64,000 nucleotides of DNA from Argentina anserina (lineage: Eukaryota; Streptophyta; Magnoliopsida; Rosales; Rosaceae), in the NCBI RefSeq assembly GCF_933775445.1, contig NW_026089428.1, forward strand, positions 620,001 to 684,000, read 5' to 3'. The notes beneath the pieces are model-generated. The model worked only from the letters and a program-made list of their open reading frames with translations, had not been told where the DNA came from and did not search any database. How positions within the stretch are numbered: position 1 is the stretch's first letter; each line of letters opens with the position of its first letter. Positions 26,151 to 38,624 of this stretch are shown one piece after another. Both the position numbers and the translations under genes were made by a program.

Positions 26151-29100
26151 TAAGGCTTCTGATGCGAGTTTCTATTGAATTTGAGAGTTTTGCAAGTGTG
26201 GGAGTGTGTTTCATTCAAACTGAGTATCTTTACATCGTTTGCGTATCTTTACTATTCCTATTGTGTATCTTTACATCGTTTGCGTCTCTTTACTATTCCA
26301 ATTGTGTATCTTTTCATTTCTCGTTTGAGTATCTTTCTGTAAGGCTTCTGATGCGAGTTTCTATTGTATTTGATAGTTTTCCAAGTGTGGGAGTGTGTTT
26401 CTTTCAAACTGAGTATCTTTACATCGTTTGCGTATCTTTACTATTCCAATTGTGTATCTTTACATCGTTTGCGTATCTTTACTATTCCAATTGTGTATCT
26501 TTTCATTTCTCGTTTGAGTATCTTTCTGTAAGGCTTCTGATGCGAGTTTCTATTGTATTTGAGAGTTTTCCAAGTGTGGGAGTGTGTTTCTTTCAAACTG
26601 AGTATCTTTACATCGTTTGCGTATCTTTACTATTCCAATTGTGTATCTTTACATGGTTTGCGTATCTTTACTATTCCAATTGTGTATATTTTCATTTCTC
26701 GTTTGAGTATCTTTCTGTAAGGCTTCTGATGCGAGTTTCTATTGTATTTGAGAGTTTTGCAATCGTTTGCGTATCTTTACTATTCCAATTGTGTATCTTT
26801 ACATCGTTTGCGTATCTTTACTATTCCAATTGTGTATCTTTTCATTTCTCGTTTGAGTATCTTTCTGTAAGACTTATGATGCGAGTTTCTATTGAATTTG
26901 AGAGTTTTGCAAGTGTGGGAGTGTGTTTCTTTCAAACTGAGTATCTTTACATCGTTTGCGTATCTTTACTATTCCAATTGTGTATCTTTACATCGTTTGC
27001 GTATCTTTACTATTCCAATTGTGTATGTTTTCATTTCTCGTTTGAGTATCTTTCTGTAAGGCTTCTGATGCGAGTTTCTATTGAATTTGAGAGTTTTGCA
27101 AGTGTGGGAGTGTGTTTCTTTCAAACACTCATCTTTACATCGTTTGCGTATCTTTATTATTCCAATTGTGTATTTTTACATCGTTTGCGTATCTTTACTA
27201 TTCCAATTGTGTATCTTTTCATTTCTCGTTTGAGTATCTTTCTGTAAGGCTTTCGGATCCGAGTTTCTATTGAATTCGAGAGTTTTGCAAGTGTGGGAGT
27301 GTGTTTCTTTCAAACTGAGTATCTTTACATCGTTTGCATATCTTTACTATTCCAATTGTGTATCTTTACATCGTTTGCGTATCTTTACTATTCCAATTGT
27401 GTATGTTTTCATTTCTCGTTTGAGTATCTTTCTGTAAGGCTTCTGATGCGAGTTTCTATTGAATTTGAAAGTTTTGCAAGTGTGGGAGTGTGTTTCTTTC
27501 AAACTGAGTATCTTTACATCGTTTGCGTATTTTTACTATTCCAATTGTGTATCTTTTCATTTCTCGTTTGAGTATCTTTCTGTAAGGCTTCTGATGCGAG
27601 TTTCTATTGAATTTGAGAGTTTTGCAAGTGTGGGAGTGTGTTTCTTTCAAACTGAGTATCTTTACATCGTTTGCGTATCTTTACTATTCCAATTGTGTAT
27701 CTTTACATTTCTCGTTTGAGTATCTTTCAGTAAGGCTTCTGATGCGAGTTTCTATTGAATTTGAGAGTTTTGCAAGTGTGGGAGTGTGTTTCATTCAAAC
27801 TGAGTATCTTTACATCGTTTGCGTATCTTTACTATTCCTATTGTGTATCTTTACATCGTTTGCGTCTCTTTACTATTCCAATTGTGTATCTTTTCATTTC
27901 TCGTTTGAGTATCTTTCTGTAAGGCTTCTGATGCGAGTTTCTATTGTATTTGATAGTTTTCCAAGTGTGGGAGTGTGTTTCTTTCAAACTGAGTATCTTT
28001 ACATCGTTTGCGTATCTTTACTATTCCAATTGTGTATCTTTTCATTTCTCGTTTGAGTATCTTTCTGTAAGGCTTCTGATGCGAGTTTCTATTGTATTTG
28101 AGAGTTTTCCAAGTGTGGGAGTGTGTTTCTTTCAAACTGAGTATCTTTACATCGTTTGCGTATCTTTACTATTCCAATTGTGTATCTTTACATCGTTTGC
28201 ATATCTTTACTATTCCAATTGTGTATCTTTTTATTTCTCGTTTGAGTATCTTTCTGTAAGGCTTCTGATGCTAGTTTCTATTGTATTTGAGAGTTTTGCA
28301 ATCGTTTGCGTATCTTTACTATTCCAATTGTGTATCTTTACATCGTTTGCGTATCTTTACTATTCCAATTGTGTATCTTTTCATTTCTCGTTTGAGTATC
28401 TTTCTGTAAGACTTCTGATGCGAGTTTCTATTGAATTTGAGAGTTTTGCAAGTGTGAGAGTGTGTTTCTTTCAAACTGAGTATCTTTACATCGTTTGCGT
28501 ATCTTTACTATTCCAATTGTGTATCTTTACATCGTTTGCGTATCTTTACTATTCCAATTGTGTATCTTTACATCGTTTGCATATCTTTACTATTCCAATT
28601 GTGTATCTTTTTATTTCTCGTTTGAGTATCTTTCTGTAAGGCTTCTGATGCTAGTTTCTATTGTATTTGAGAGTTTTGCAATCGTTTGCGTATCTTTACT
28701 ATTCCAATTGTGTATCTTTACATCGTTTGCGTATCTTTACTATTCCAATTGTGTATCTTTTCATTTCTCGTTTGAGTATCTTTCTGTAAGGCTTCTGATG
28801 CGAGTTTCTATTGTATTTGATAGTTTTCCAAGTGTGGGAGTGTGTTTCTTTCAAACTGAGTATCTTTACATCGTTTGCGTATCTTTACTATTCCAATTGT
28901 GTATCTTTACATCGTTTGCATATCTTTACTATTCCAATTGTGTATCTTTTTATTTCTCGTTTGAGTATCTTTCTGTAAGGCTTCTGATGCTAGTTTCTAT
29001 TGTATTTGAGAGTTTTGCAATCGTTTGCGTATCTTTACTATTCCAATTGTGTATCTTTACATCGTTTGCGTATCTTTACTATTCCAATTGTGTATCTTTT

Positions 29101-29953
29101 CATTTCTCGTTTGAGTATCTTTCTGTAAGGCTTCTGATGCGAGTTTCTATTGTATTTGAGAGTTTTGCAATCGTTTGCGTATCTTTACTATTCCAATTGT
29201 ATATCTTTACATCGTTTGCGTATCTTTACTATTCCAATTGTGTATCTTTTCATTTCTCGTTTGAGTATCTTTCTGTAAGGCTTCTGATGCGAGTTTCTAT
29301 TGTATTTGAGAGTTTTCCAAGTGTGGGAGTGTGTTTCTTTCAAACTGAGTATCTTTACATCGTTTGCGTATCTTTACTATTCCAATTGTGTATCTTTACA
29401 TGGTTTGCGTATCTTTACTATTCCAATTGTGTATATTTTCATTTCTCGTTTGAGTATCTTTCTGTAAGGCTTCTGATGCGAGTTTCTATTGTATTTGAGA
29501 GTTTTGCAATCGTTTGCGTATCTTTACTATTCCAATTGTGTATCTTTTCATTTCTCGTTTGAGTATCTTTCTGTAAGACTTCTGATGCGAGTTTCTATTG
29601 AATTTGAGAGTTTTGCAAGTGTGGGAGTGTGTTTCTTTCAAACTGAGTTTCTTTACATCGTTTGCGTATCTTTATTATTCCAATTGTGTATGTTTACATC
29701 GTTTGCGTATCTTTACTATTCCAATTGTGTATCTTTACATGGTTTGCGTATCTTTACTATTCCAATTGTGTATATTTTCATTTCTCGTTTGAGTATCTTT
29801 CTGTAAGGCTTCTGATGCGAGTTTCTATTGTATTTGAGAGTTTTGCAATCGTATGCGTATCTTTACTATTCCAATTGTGTATCTTTACATCGTTTGCGTA
29901 TCTTTACTATTCCAATTGTGTATGTTTTCATTTCTCGTTTGAGTATCTTTCTG
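26151..29953 (+). repeat. 3,803-bp tandem unit, copy 2
   Basis: Second copy of the 22348-26150 unit, directly abutting it. A third copy does not begin at its own first monomer: at 29954 the sequence resumes at the point equivalent to 27057, skipping 906 bp (the length of four 189-bp and one 150-bp monomers). It follows copy two until about 30480. Confidence 0.88.
27057..27434 (+). repeat. Marker cassette, copy 4
   Basis: Same pair, inside copy two of the 3,803-bp unit. GGATCC is at 27255-27260 and GAATTC at 27272-27277. Confidence 0.9.
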
Positions 29954-30331
29954 TAAGGCTTCTGATGCGAGTTTCTATTGAATTTGAGAGTTTTGCAAGT
30001 GTAGGAGTGTGTTTCTTTCAAACACTCATCTTTACATCGTTTGCGTATCTTTATTATTCCAATTGTGTATTTTTACATCGTTTGCGTATCTTTACTATTC
30101 CAATTGTGTATCTTTTCATTTCTCGTTTGAGTATCTTTCTGTAAGGCTTTCGGATCCGAGTTTCTATTGAATTCGAGAGTTTTGCAAGTGTGGGAGTGTG
30201 TTTCTTTCAAACTGAGTATCTTTACATCGTTTGCATATCTTTACTATTCCAATTGTGTATCTTTACATCGTTTGCGTATCTTTACTATTCCAATTGTGTA
30301 TGTTTTCATTTCTCGTTTGAGTATCTTTCTG
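29954..30331 (+). repeat. Marker cassette, copy 5
   Basis: Same pair, placed exactly where the truncated third copy of the 3,803-bp unit begins. GGATCC is at 30152-30157 and GAATTC at 30169-30174. A private substitution gives GTGTAGGAG near 30003. Confidence 0.9.
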
Positions 30332-30815
30332 TAAGGCTTCTGATGCGAGTTTCTATTGAATTTGAAAGTTTTGCAAGTGTGGGAGTGTGTTTCTTTCAAA
30401 CTGAGTATCTTTACATCGTTTGCGTATCTTAACTATTCCAATTGTGTATCTTTTCATTTCTCGTTTGAGTATCTTTCTGTAAGGCTTCTGATGCGAGTTT
30501 CTATTGAATTTGAGAGTTTTGCAAGTGTGGGAGTGTGTTTCTTTCAAACACTCATCTTTACATCGTTTGAGTATCTTTACTATTCCAAATGTGTATCTTT
30601 TCATTTCTCGTTTGAGTATCTTTCTGTAAGGCTTCTGATGCGAGTTTCTATTGTATTTGAGAGTTTTCCAAGTGTGGGAGTGTGTTTCTTTCAAACTGAG
30701 TATCTTTACATCGTTTGCGTATCTTTACTATTCCAATTGTGTATCTTTACATGGTTTGCGTATCTTTACTATTCCAATTGTGTATATTTTCATTTCTCGT
30801 TTGAGTATCTTTCTG

Positions 30816-33800
30816 TAAGGCTTCTGATGCGAGTTTCTATTGAATTTGAGAGTTTTGCAAGTGTGGGAGTGTGTTTCTTTCAAACTGAGTATCTTTACAT
30901 CGTTTGCGTATCTTTACTATTCCCATTGTGTATCTTTACATCGTTTGCGTATCTTTACTATTCCAATTGTGTATCTTTTCATTTCTCGTTTGAGTATCTT
31001 TCTGTAAGGCTTCTGATGCGAGTTTCTATTGTATTTGAGAGTTTTCCAAGTGTGGGAGTGTGTTTCTTTCAAACTGAGTATCTTTACATCGTTTGCGTAT
31101 CTTTACTATTCCAATTGTGTATCTTTACATCGTTTGCGTATCTTTACTATTCCAATTGTGTATCTTTTCATTTCTCGTTTGAGTATCTTTCTGTAAGGCT
31201 TCTGATGCGAGTTTCTATTGTATTTGAGAGTTTTCCAAGTGTGGGAGTGTGTTTCTTTCAAACTGAGTATCTTTACATCGTTTGCGTATGTTTGCTATTC
31301 CAATTGTGTATCTTTACATCGTTTGCGTATCTTTACTATTCCAATTGTGTATCTTTTCATTTCTCGTTTGAGTATCTTTCTGTAAGCCTTCTAATGCGAG
31401 TTTCTATTGTATTTGAGAGTTTTCCAAGTGTGGGAGTGTGTTTCTTTCAAACTGAGTATCTTTACATGGTTTGCGTATCTTTACTATTCCAATTGTGTAT
31501 CTTTACATGGTTTGCGTATCTTTACTATTCCAATTGTGTATATTTTCATTTCTCGTTTGAGTATCTTTCTATAAGGCTTCTGATGCGAGTTTCTATTGTA
31601 TTTGAGAGTTTTGCAATCGTTTGCGTATCTTTACTATTCCAATTGTGTATCTTTACATCGTTTGCGTATCTTTACTATTCCAATTGTGTATCTTTTCATT
31701 TCTCGTTTGAGTATCTTTCTGTAAGACTTATGATGCGAGTTTCTATTGAATTTGAGAGTTTTGCAAGTGTGAGAGTGTGTTTCTTTCAAACTGAGTATGT
31801 TTACATCGTTTGCGTATCTTTACTATTCCAATTGTGTATCTTTACATGGTTTGCGTATCTTTACTATTCCAATTGTGTATATTTTCATTTCTCGTTTGAG
31901 TATCTTTCTGTAAGGCTTCTGATGCGAGTTTCTATTGTATTTGAGAGTTTTGCAATCGTTTGCGTATCTTTACTATTCCAATTGTGTATCTTTACATGGT
32001 TTGCGTATCTTTACTATTCCAATTGTGTATATTTTCATTTCTCGTTTGAGTATCTTTCTGTAAGGCTTCTGATGCGAGTTTCTATTGAATTTGAGAGTTT
32101 TGCAAGTGTGGGAGTGTGTTTCTTTCAAACTGAGTATCTTTACATCGTTTGCGTATCTTTACTATTCCCATTGTGTATCTTTACATCGTTTGCGTATCTT
32201 TACTATTCCAATTGTGTATCTTTTCATTTCTCGTTTGAGTATCTTTCTCTAAGGCTTCTGATGCGAGTTTCTATTGTATTTGAGAGTTTTCCAAGTGTGG
32301 GAGTGTGTTTCTTTCAAACTGAGTATCTTTACATCGTTTGCGTATCTTTACTATTCCAATTGTGTATCTTTACATCGTTTGCGTATCTTTACTATTCCAA
32401 TTGTGTATCTTTTCATTTCTCGTTTGAGTATCTTTCTGTAAGGCTTCTGATGCGAGTTTCTATTGTATTTGAGAGTTTTCCAAGTGTGGGAGTGTGTTTC
32501 TTTCAAACTGAGTATCTTTACATTGTTTGCGTATGTTTGCTATTCCAATTGTGTATCTTTACATCGTTTGCGTATCTTTACTATTCCAATTGTGTATCTT
32601 TTCATTTCTCGTTTGAGTATCTTTCTGTAAGCCTTCTAATGCGAGTTTCTATTGTATTTGAGAGTTTTCCAAGTGTGGGAGTGTGTTTCTTTCAAACTGA
32701 GTATCTTTACATCGTTTGCGTATCTTTACTATTCCAATTGTGTATCTTTACATGGTTTGCGTATCTTTACTATTCCAATTGTGTATATTTTCATTTCTCG
32801 TTTGAGTATCTTTCTGTAAGGCTTCTGATGCGAGTTTCTATTGTATTTGAGAGTTTTGCAATCGTTTGCGTATCTTTACTATTCCAATTGTGTATCTTTA
32901 CATCGTTTGCGTATCTTTACTATTCCAATTGTGTATCTTTTCATTTCTCGTTTGAGTATCTTTCTGTAAGACTTATGATGCGAGTTTCTATTGAATTTGA
33001 GAGTTTTGCAAGTGTGAGAGTGTGTTTCTTTCAAACTGAGTATGTTTACATCGTTTGCGTATCTTTACTATTCCAATTGTGTATCTTTACATGGTTTGCG
33101 TATCTTTACTATTCCAATTGTGTATATTTTCATTTCTCGTTTGAGTATCTTTCTGTAAGGCTTCTGATGCGAGTTTCTATTGTATTTGAGAGTTTTGCAA
33201 TCGTTTGCGTATCTTTACTATTCCAATTGTGTATCTTTACATGGTTTGCGTATCTTTACTATTCCAATTGTGTATATTTTCATTTCTCGTTTGAGTATCT
33301 TTCTGTAAGGCTTCTGATGCGAGTTTCTATTGAATTTGAGAGTTTTGCAAGTGTGGGAGTGTGTTTCTTTCAAACTGAGTATCTTTACATCGTTTGCGTA
33401 TCTTTACTATTCCCATTGTGTATCTTTACATCGTTTGCGTATCTTTACTATTCCAATTGTGTATCTTTTCATTTCTCGTTTGAGTATCTTTCTCTAAGGC
33501 TTCTGATGCGAGTTTCTATTGTATTTGAGAGTTTTCCAAGTGTGGGAGTGTGTTTCTTTCAAACTGAGTATCTTTACATCGTTTGCGTATCTTTACTATT
33601 CCAATTGTGTAACTTTACATCGTTTGCGTATCTTTACTATTCCAATTGTGTATCTTTTCATTTCTCGTTTGAGTATCTTTCTGTAAGGCTTCTGATGCGA
33701 GTTTCTATTGAATTTGAGAGTTTTGCAAGTGTGGGAGTGTGTTTCTTTCAAACTGAGTATCTTTACATCGTTTGCGTATCTTTACTATTCCAATTGTGTA

Positions 33801-34550
33801 TCTTTACATCGTTTGCGTATCTGTACTATTCCAATTGTGTATCTTTTCATTTCTCGTTTGAGTATCTTTCTGTAAGGCTTCTGATGCGAGTTTCTATTGT
33901 ATTTGAGAGTTTTCCAAGTGTGGGAGTGTGTTTCTTTCAAACTGAGTATCTTTACATCGTTTGCGTATCTTTACTATTCCAATTGTGTATCTTTACATGG
34001 TTTGCGTATCTTTACTATTCCAATTGTGTATATTTTCATTTCTCGTTTGAGTATCTTTCTGTAAGGCTTCTGATGCGAGTTTCTATTGTATTTGAGAGTT
34101 TTGCAATCGTTTGCGTATCTTTACTATTCCAATTGTGTATCTTTACATCGTTTGCGTATCTTTACTATTCCAATTGTGTATCTTTTCATTTCTCGTTTGA
34201 GTATCTTTCTGTAAGACTTATGATGCGAGTTTCTATTGAATTTGAGAGTTTTGCAAGTGTGAGAGTGTGTTTCTTTCAAACTGAGTATGTTTACATCGTT
34301 TGCGTATCTTTACTATTCCAATTGTGTATCTTTACATGGTTTGCGTATCTTTACTATTCCAATTGTGTATATTTTCATTTCTCGTTTGAGTATCTTTCTG
34401 TAAGGCTTCTGATGCGAGTTTCTATTGTATTTGAGAGTTTTGCAATCGTTTGCGTATCTTTACTATTCCAATTGTGTATCTTTACATCGTTTGCGTATCT
34501 TTACTATTCCAATTGTGTATGTTTTCATTTCTCGTTTGAGTATCTTTCTG
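30816..34550 (+). repeat. 1,245-bp higher-order repeat, three tandem copies
   Basis: Copies are 30816-32060, 32061-33305 and 33306-34550. Each has seven monomers, five of 189 bp and two of 150 bp (5 x 189 + 2 x 150 = 1,245). Markers keep exact spacing: ATTCCCATTGTG near 30921, 32166 and 33411; GAGTATGTTTACATCG near 31796, 33041 and 34286. Copies one and two share TATGTTTGCTATTCC and TAAGCCTTCTAATGCG; copy three has replaced those middle monomers with others. All monomer lengths are multiples of three, so one + frame stays open across the tract. Confidence 0.9.
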
Positions 34551-34928
34551 TAAGGCTTCTGATGCGAGTTTCTATTGAATTTGAGAGTTTTGCAAGTGTG
34601 GGAGTGTGTTTCTTTCAAACACTCATCTTTACATCGTTTGCGTATCTTTATTATTCCAATTGTGTATTTTTACATCGTTTGCGTATCTTTACTATTCCAA
34701 TTGTGTATCTTTTCATTTCTCGTTTGAGTATCTTTCTGTAAGGCTTTCGGATCCGAGTTTCTATTTAATTCGAGAGTTTTGCAAGTGTGGGAGTGTGTTT
34801 CTTTCAAACTGAGTATCTTTACATCGTTTGCATATCTTTACTATTCCAATTGTGTATCTTTACATCGTTTGCGTATCTTTACTATTCCAATTGTGTATGT
34901 TTTCATTTCTCGTTTGAGTATCTTTCTG
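34551..34928 (+). repeat. Marker cassette, copy 6, GAATTC lost
   Basis: Same pair, directly after the third 1,245-bp repeat. GGATCC is at 34749-34754, but CTATTGAATTCG has become CTATTTAATTCG, removing the second palindrome. No further copy was seen to the right. Confidence 0.9.
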
Positions 34929-36546
34929 TAAGGCTTCTGATGCGAGTTTCTATTGAATTTGAAAGTTTTGCAAGTGTGGGAGTGTGTTTCTTTCAAACTG
35001 AGTATCTTTACATCGTTTGCGTATCTTTACTATTCCAATTGTGTATCTTTTCATTTCTCGTTTGAGTATCTTTCTGTAAGGCTTCTGATGCGAGTTTCTA
35101 TTGAATTTGAGAGTTTTGCAAGTGTGGGAGTGTGTTTCTTTCAAACACTCATCTTTACATCGTTTGAGTATCTTTACTATTCCAAATGTGTATCTTTTCA
35201 TTTCTCGTTTGAGTATCTTTCTGTAAGGCTTCTGATGCGAGTTTCTATTGTATTTGAGAGTTTTCCAAGTGTGGGAGTGTGTTTCTTTCAAACTGAGTAT
35301 CTTTACATCGTTTGCGTATCTTTACTATTCCAATTGTGTATCTTTACATGGTTTGCGTATCTTTACTATTCCAATTGTGTATATTTTCATTTCTCGTTTG
35401 AGTATCTTTCTGTAAGGCATCTGATGCGAGTTTCTATTGAATTTGAGAGTTTTGCAAGTGTGGGAGTGTGTTTCTTTCAAACTGAGTATCTTTACATCGT
35501 TTGCGTATCTTTACTATTCCCATTGTGTATCTTTACATCGTTTGCGTATCTTTACTATTCCAATTGTGTATCTTTTCATTTCTCGTTTGAGTATCTTTCT
35601 CTAAGGCTTCTGATGCGAGTTTCTATTGTATTTGAGAGTTTTCCAAGTGTGGGAGTGTGTTTCTTTCAAACTGAGTATCTTTACATCGTTTGCGTATCTT
35701 TACTATTCCAATTGTGTATCTTTACATCGTTTGCGTATCTTTACTATTCCAATTGTGTATCTTTTCATTTCTCGTTTGAGTATCTTTCTGTAAGGCTTCT
35801 GATGCGAGTTTCTATTGTATTTGAGAGTTTTCCAAGTGTGGGAGTGTGTTTCTTTCAAACTGAGTATCTTTACATCGTTTGCGTATGTTTGCTATTCCAA
35901 TTGTGTATCTTTACATCGTTTGCGTATCTTTACTATTCCAATTGTGTATCTTTTCATTTCTCGTTTGAGTATCTTTCTGTAAGCCTTCTAATGCGAGTTT
36001 CTATTGTATTTGAGAGTTTTCCAAGTGTGGGAGTGTGTTTCTTTCAAACTGAGTATCTTTACATCGTTTGCGTATCTTTACTATTCCAATTGTGTAACTT
36101 TACATCGTTTGCGTATCTTTACTATTCCAATTGTGTATCTTTTCATTTCTCGTTTGAGTATCTTTCTGTAAGGCTTCTGATGCGAGTTTCTATTGAATTT
36201 GAGAGTTTTGCAAGTGTGGGAGTGTGTTTCTTTCAAACTGAGTATCTTTACATCGTTTGCGTATCTTTACTATTCCAATTGTGTATCTTTACATCGTTTG
36301 CGTATCTTTACTATTCCAATTGTGTATCTTTTCATTTCTCGTTTGAGTATCTTTCTCTAAGGCTTCTGATGCGAGTTTCTATTGTATTTGAGAGTTTTCC
36401 AAGTGTGGGAGTGTGTTTCTTTCAAACTGAGTATCTTTACATCGTTTGCGTATCTTTACTATTCCAATTGTGTATCTTTACATCGTTTGCGTATCTTTAC
36501 TATTCCAATTGTGTATCTTTTCATTTCTCGTTTGAGTGTCTTTCTG
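34929..36546 (+). repeat. Mixed monomers resembling the 30.3-32.7 kb region
   Basis: The 148-, 147- and 189-bp monomers at 34929, 35077 and 35224 match those at 30332, 30480 and 30627 (offset 4,597 bp). They include TTTGAGTATCTTTACTATTCC followed by AAATGTG. From 35413 the order resembles the start of the 1,245-bp repeat (ATTCCCATTGTG near 35518, TATGTTTGCTATTCC near 35883, TAAGCCTTCTAATGCG near 35981), then departs from it. Confidence 0.78.
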
Positions 36547-37071
36547 TAAGGCTTCTGATGCGAGTTTCTATTGAATTTGAGAGTTTTCCAAGTGTGGGAG
36601 TGTGTTTCTTTCAAACTGAGTATCTTTACATCGTTTGCGTATCTTTACTATTCCAATTGTGTATCTTTTCATTTCTCGTTTGAGTATCTTTCTGTAAGGC
36701 TTCTGATGCGAGTTTCTATTGAATTTGAGAGTTTTGCAAGTGTGGGAGTGTGTTTCTTTCAAACACTCATCTTTACATCGTTTGCGTATCTTTACTATTC
36801 CAATTGTGTATCTTTTCATTTCTCGTTTGAGTATCTTTCTGTAAGGCTTCTGATGCGAGTTTCTATTGTATTTGAGAGTTTTCCAAGTGTGGGAGTGTGT
36901 TTCTTTCAAACTGAGTATCTTTACATCGTTTGCGTATCTTTACTATTCCAATTGTGTATCTTTACATCGTTTCCGTATCTTTACTATTCCAATTGTGTAT
37001 CTTTACATGGTTTGCGTATCTTTACTATTCCAATTGTGTATATTTTCATTTCTCGTTTGAGTATCTTTCTG
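36547..37071 (+). repeat. 525-bp block (148 + 147 + 230 bp), first of four
   Basis: Three monomers in fixed order: a 148-bp monomer with GAATTTGAGAGTTTTCC, a 147-bp monomer with TTCAAACACTCATC, and a 230-bp monomer with CATCGTTTCCG then CATGGTTTGCG. The preceding monomer ends GAGTGTCTTTCTG, a rare variant that travels with the block. Recurrences start at 38625, 39569 and 41398. Confidence 0.85.
36695..36841 (+). repeat. 147-bp monomer (TTCAAACACTCATC type, one 41-bp unit)
   Basis: The 1-bp-shorter ACTCATC junction combined with a single 41-bp unit gives 147 bp. Other copies start at 30480, 35077, 38773, 39717 and 41546, and related ones lie near 55.76, 56.05, 58.12 and 59.47 kb. Because 147 is a multiple of three, this type restores an in-frame length. 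Confidence 0.88.
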
Positions 37072-37449
37072 TAAGGCTTCTGATGCGAGTTTCTATTGAA
37101 TTTGAGAGTTTTGCAAGTGTGGGAGTGTGTTTCTTTCAAACTGAGTATCTTTACATCGTTTGCGTATCTTTACTATTCCAATTGTGTATCTTTACATCGT
37201 TTGCGTATCTTTACTATTCCAATTGTGTATCTTTTCATTTCTCGTTTGAGTATCTTTCTGTAAGGCTTCTGATGCGAGTTTCTATTATATTTGAGAGTTT
37301 TCCAAGTGTGGGAGTGTGTTTCTTTCAAACTGAGTATCTTTACATCGTTTGCGTATCTTTACTATTCCAATTGTGTATCTTTACATCGTTTCCGTATCTT
37401 TACTATTCCAATTGTGTATCTTTTCATTTCTCGTTTGAGTATCTTTCTC

Positions 37450-37679
37450 TAAGGCTTCTGATGCGAGTTTCTATTGTATTTGAGAGTTTTCCAAGTGTGG
37501 GAGTGTGTTTCTTTCAAACTGAGTATCTTTACATCGTTTGCGTATCTTTACTATTCAAACTGAGTATCTTTACATCGTTTGCGTATCTTTACTATTCCAA
37601 TTGTGTATCTTTACATCGTTTGCGTATCTTTACTATTCCAATTGTGTATCTTTTCATTTCTCGTTTGAGTATCTTTCTG
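37450..37679 (+). repeat. 230-bp monomer with chimeric subrepeat end (TTCAAACTGA)
   Basis: The first 41-bp unit ends CTATTCAAACTGA in place of CTATTCCAATTGT. The replacement is the last ten bases of the core (TTCAAACTGA), so a core/subrepeat junction has been copied into the subrepeat tract while the 41-bp length is kept. The same monomer starts at 40472, 42301 and 48300. Confidence 0.88.
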
Positions 37680-38624
37680 TAAGGCTTCTGATGCGAGTTT
37701 CTATTGTATTTGAGAGTTTTCCAAGTGTGGGAGTGTGTTTCTTTCAAACTGAGTATCTTTACATCGTTTGCGTATCTTTACTATTCCAATTGTGTATCTT
37801 TACATCGTTTCCGTATCTTTACTATTCCAATTGTGTATCTTTTCATTTCTCGTTTGAGTATCTTTCTGTAAGGCTTCTGATGCGAGTTTCTATTGTATTT
37901 GAGAGTTTTCCAAGTGTGGGAGTGTGTTTCTTTCAAACTGAGTATCTTTACATCGTTTGCGTATGTTTGCTATTCCAATTGTGTATCTTTACATCGTTTG
38001 CGTATCTTTACTATTCCAATTGTGTATCTTTTCATTTCTCGTTTGAGTATCTTTCTGTAAGCCTTCTAATGCGAGTTTCTATTGTATTTGAGAGTTTTCC
38101 AAGTGTGGGAGTGTGTTTCTTTCAAACTGAGTATCTTTACATCGTTTGCGTATCTTTACTATTCCAATTGTGTATCTTTACATCGTTTGCGTATCTTTAC
38201 TATTCCAATTGTGTATCTTTTCATTTCTCGTTTGAGTATCTTTCTGTAAGGCTTCTGATGCGAGTTTCTATTGAATTTGAGAGTTTTGCAAGTGTGGGAG
38301 TGTGTTTCTTTCAAACTGAGTATCTTTACATCGTTTGCGTATCTTTACTATTCCAATTGTGTATCTTTACATCGTTTGCGTATCTTTACTATTCCAATTG
38401 TGTATCTTTTCATTTCTCGTTTGAGTATCTTTCTGTAAGGCTTCTGATGCGAGTTTCTATTGTATTTGAGAGTTTTCCAAGTGTGGGAGTGTGTTTCTTT
38501 CAAACTGAGTATCTTTACATCGTTTGCGTATCTTTACTATTCCAATTGTGTATCTTTACATCGTTTGCGTATCTTTACTATTCCAATTGTGTATCTTTTC
38601 ATTTCTCGTTTGAGTGTCTTTCTG

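Noticed and set aside
30353..30694. 113-codon minus-strand frame rich in Lys, Arg and His, repeated at about ten places
   Set aside because: It is the reverse reading of a 148-bp plus a 147-bp monomer. It appears wherever that monomer order appears and has no independent support as a gene.
30356..34741. 1,461-codon + strand open frame as a large repeat protein gene
   Set aside because: It is built only of satellite monomers whose lengths are multiples of three, with no unique flank, signal or domain. The same DNA is open in other + frames over the 41-bp units, and most monomer differences change residues. Kept only as a finding.
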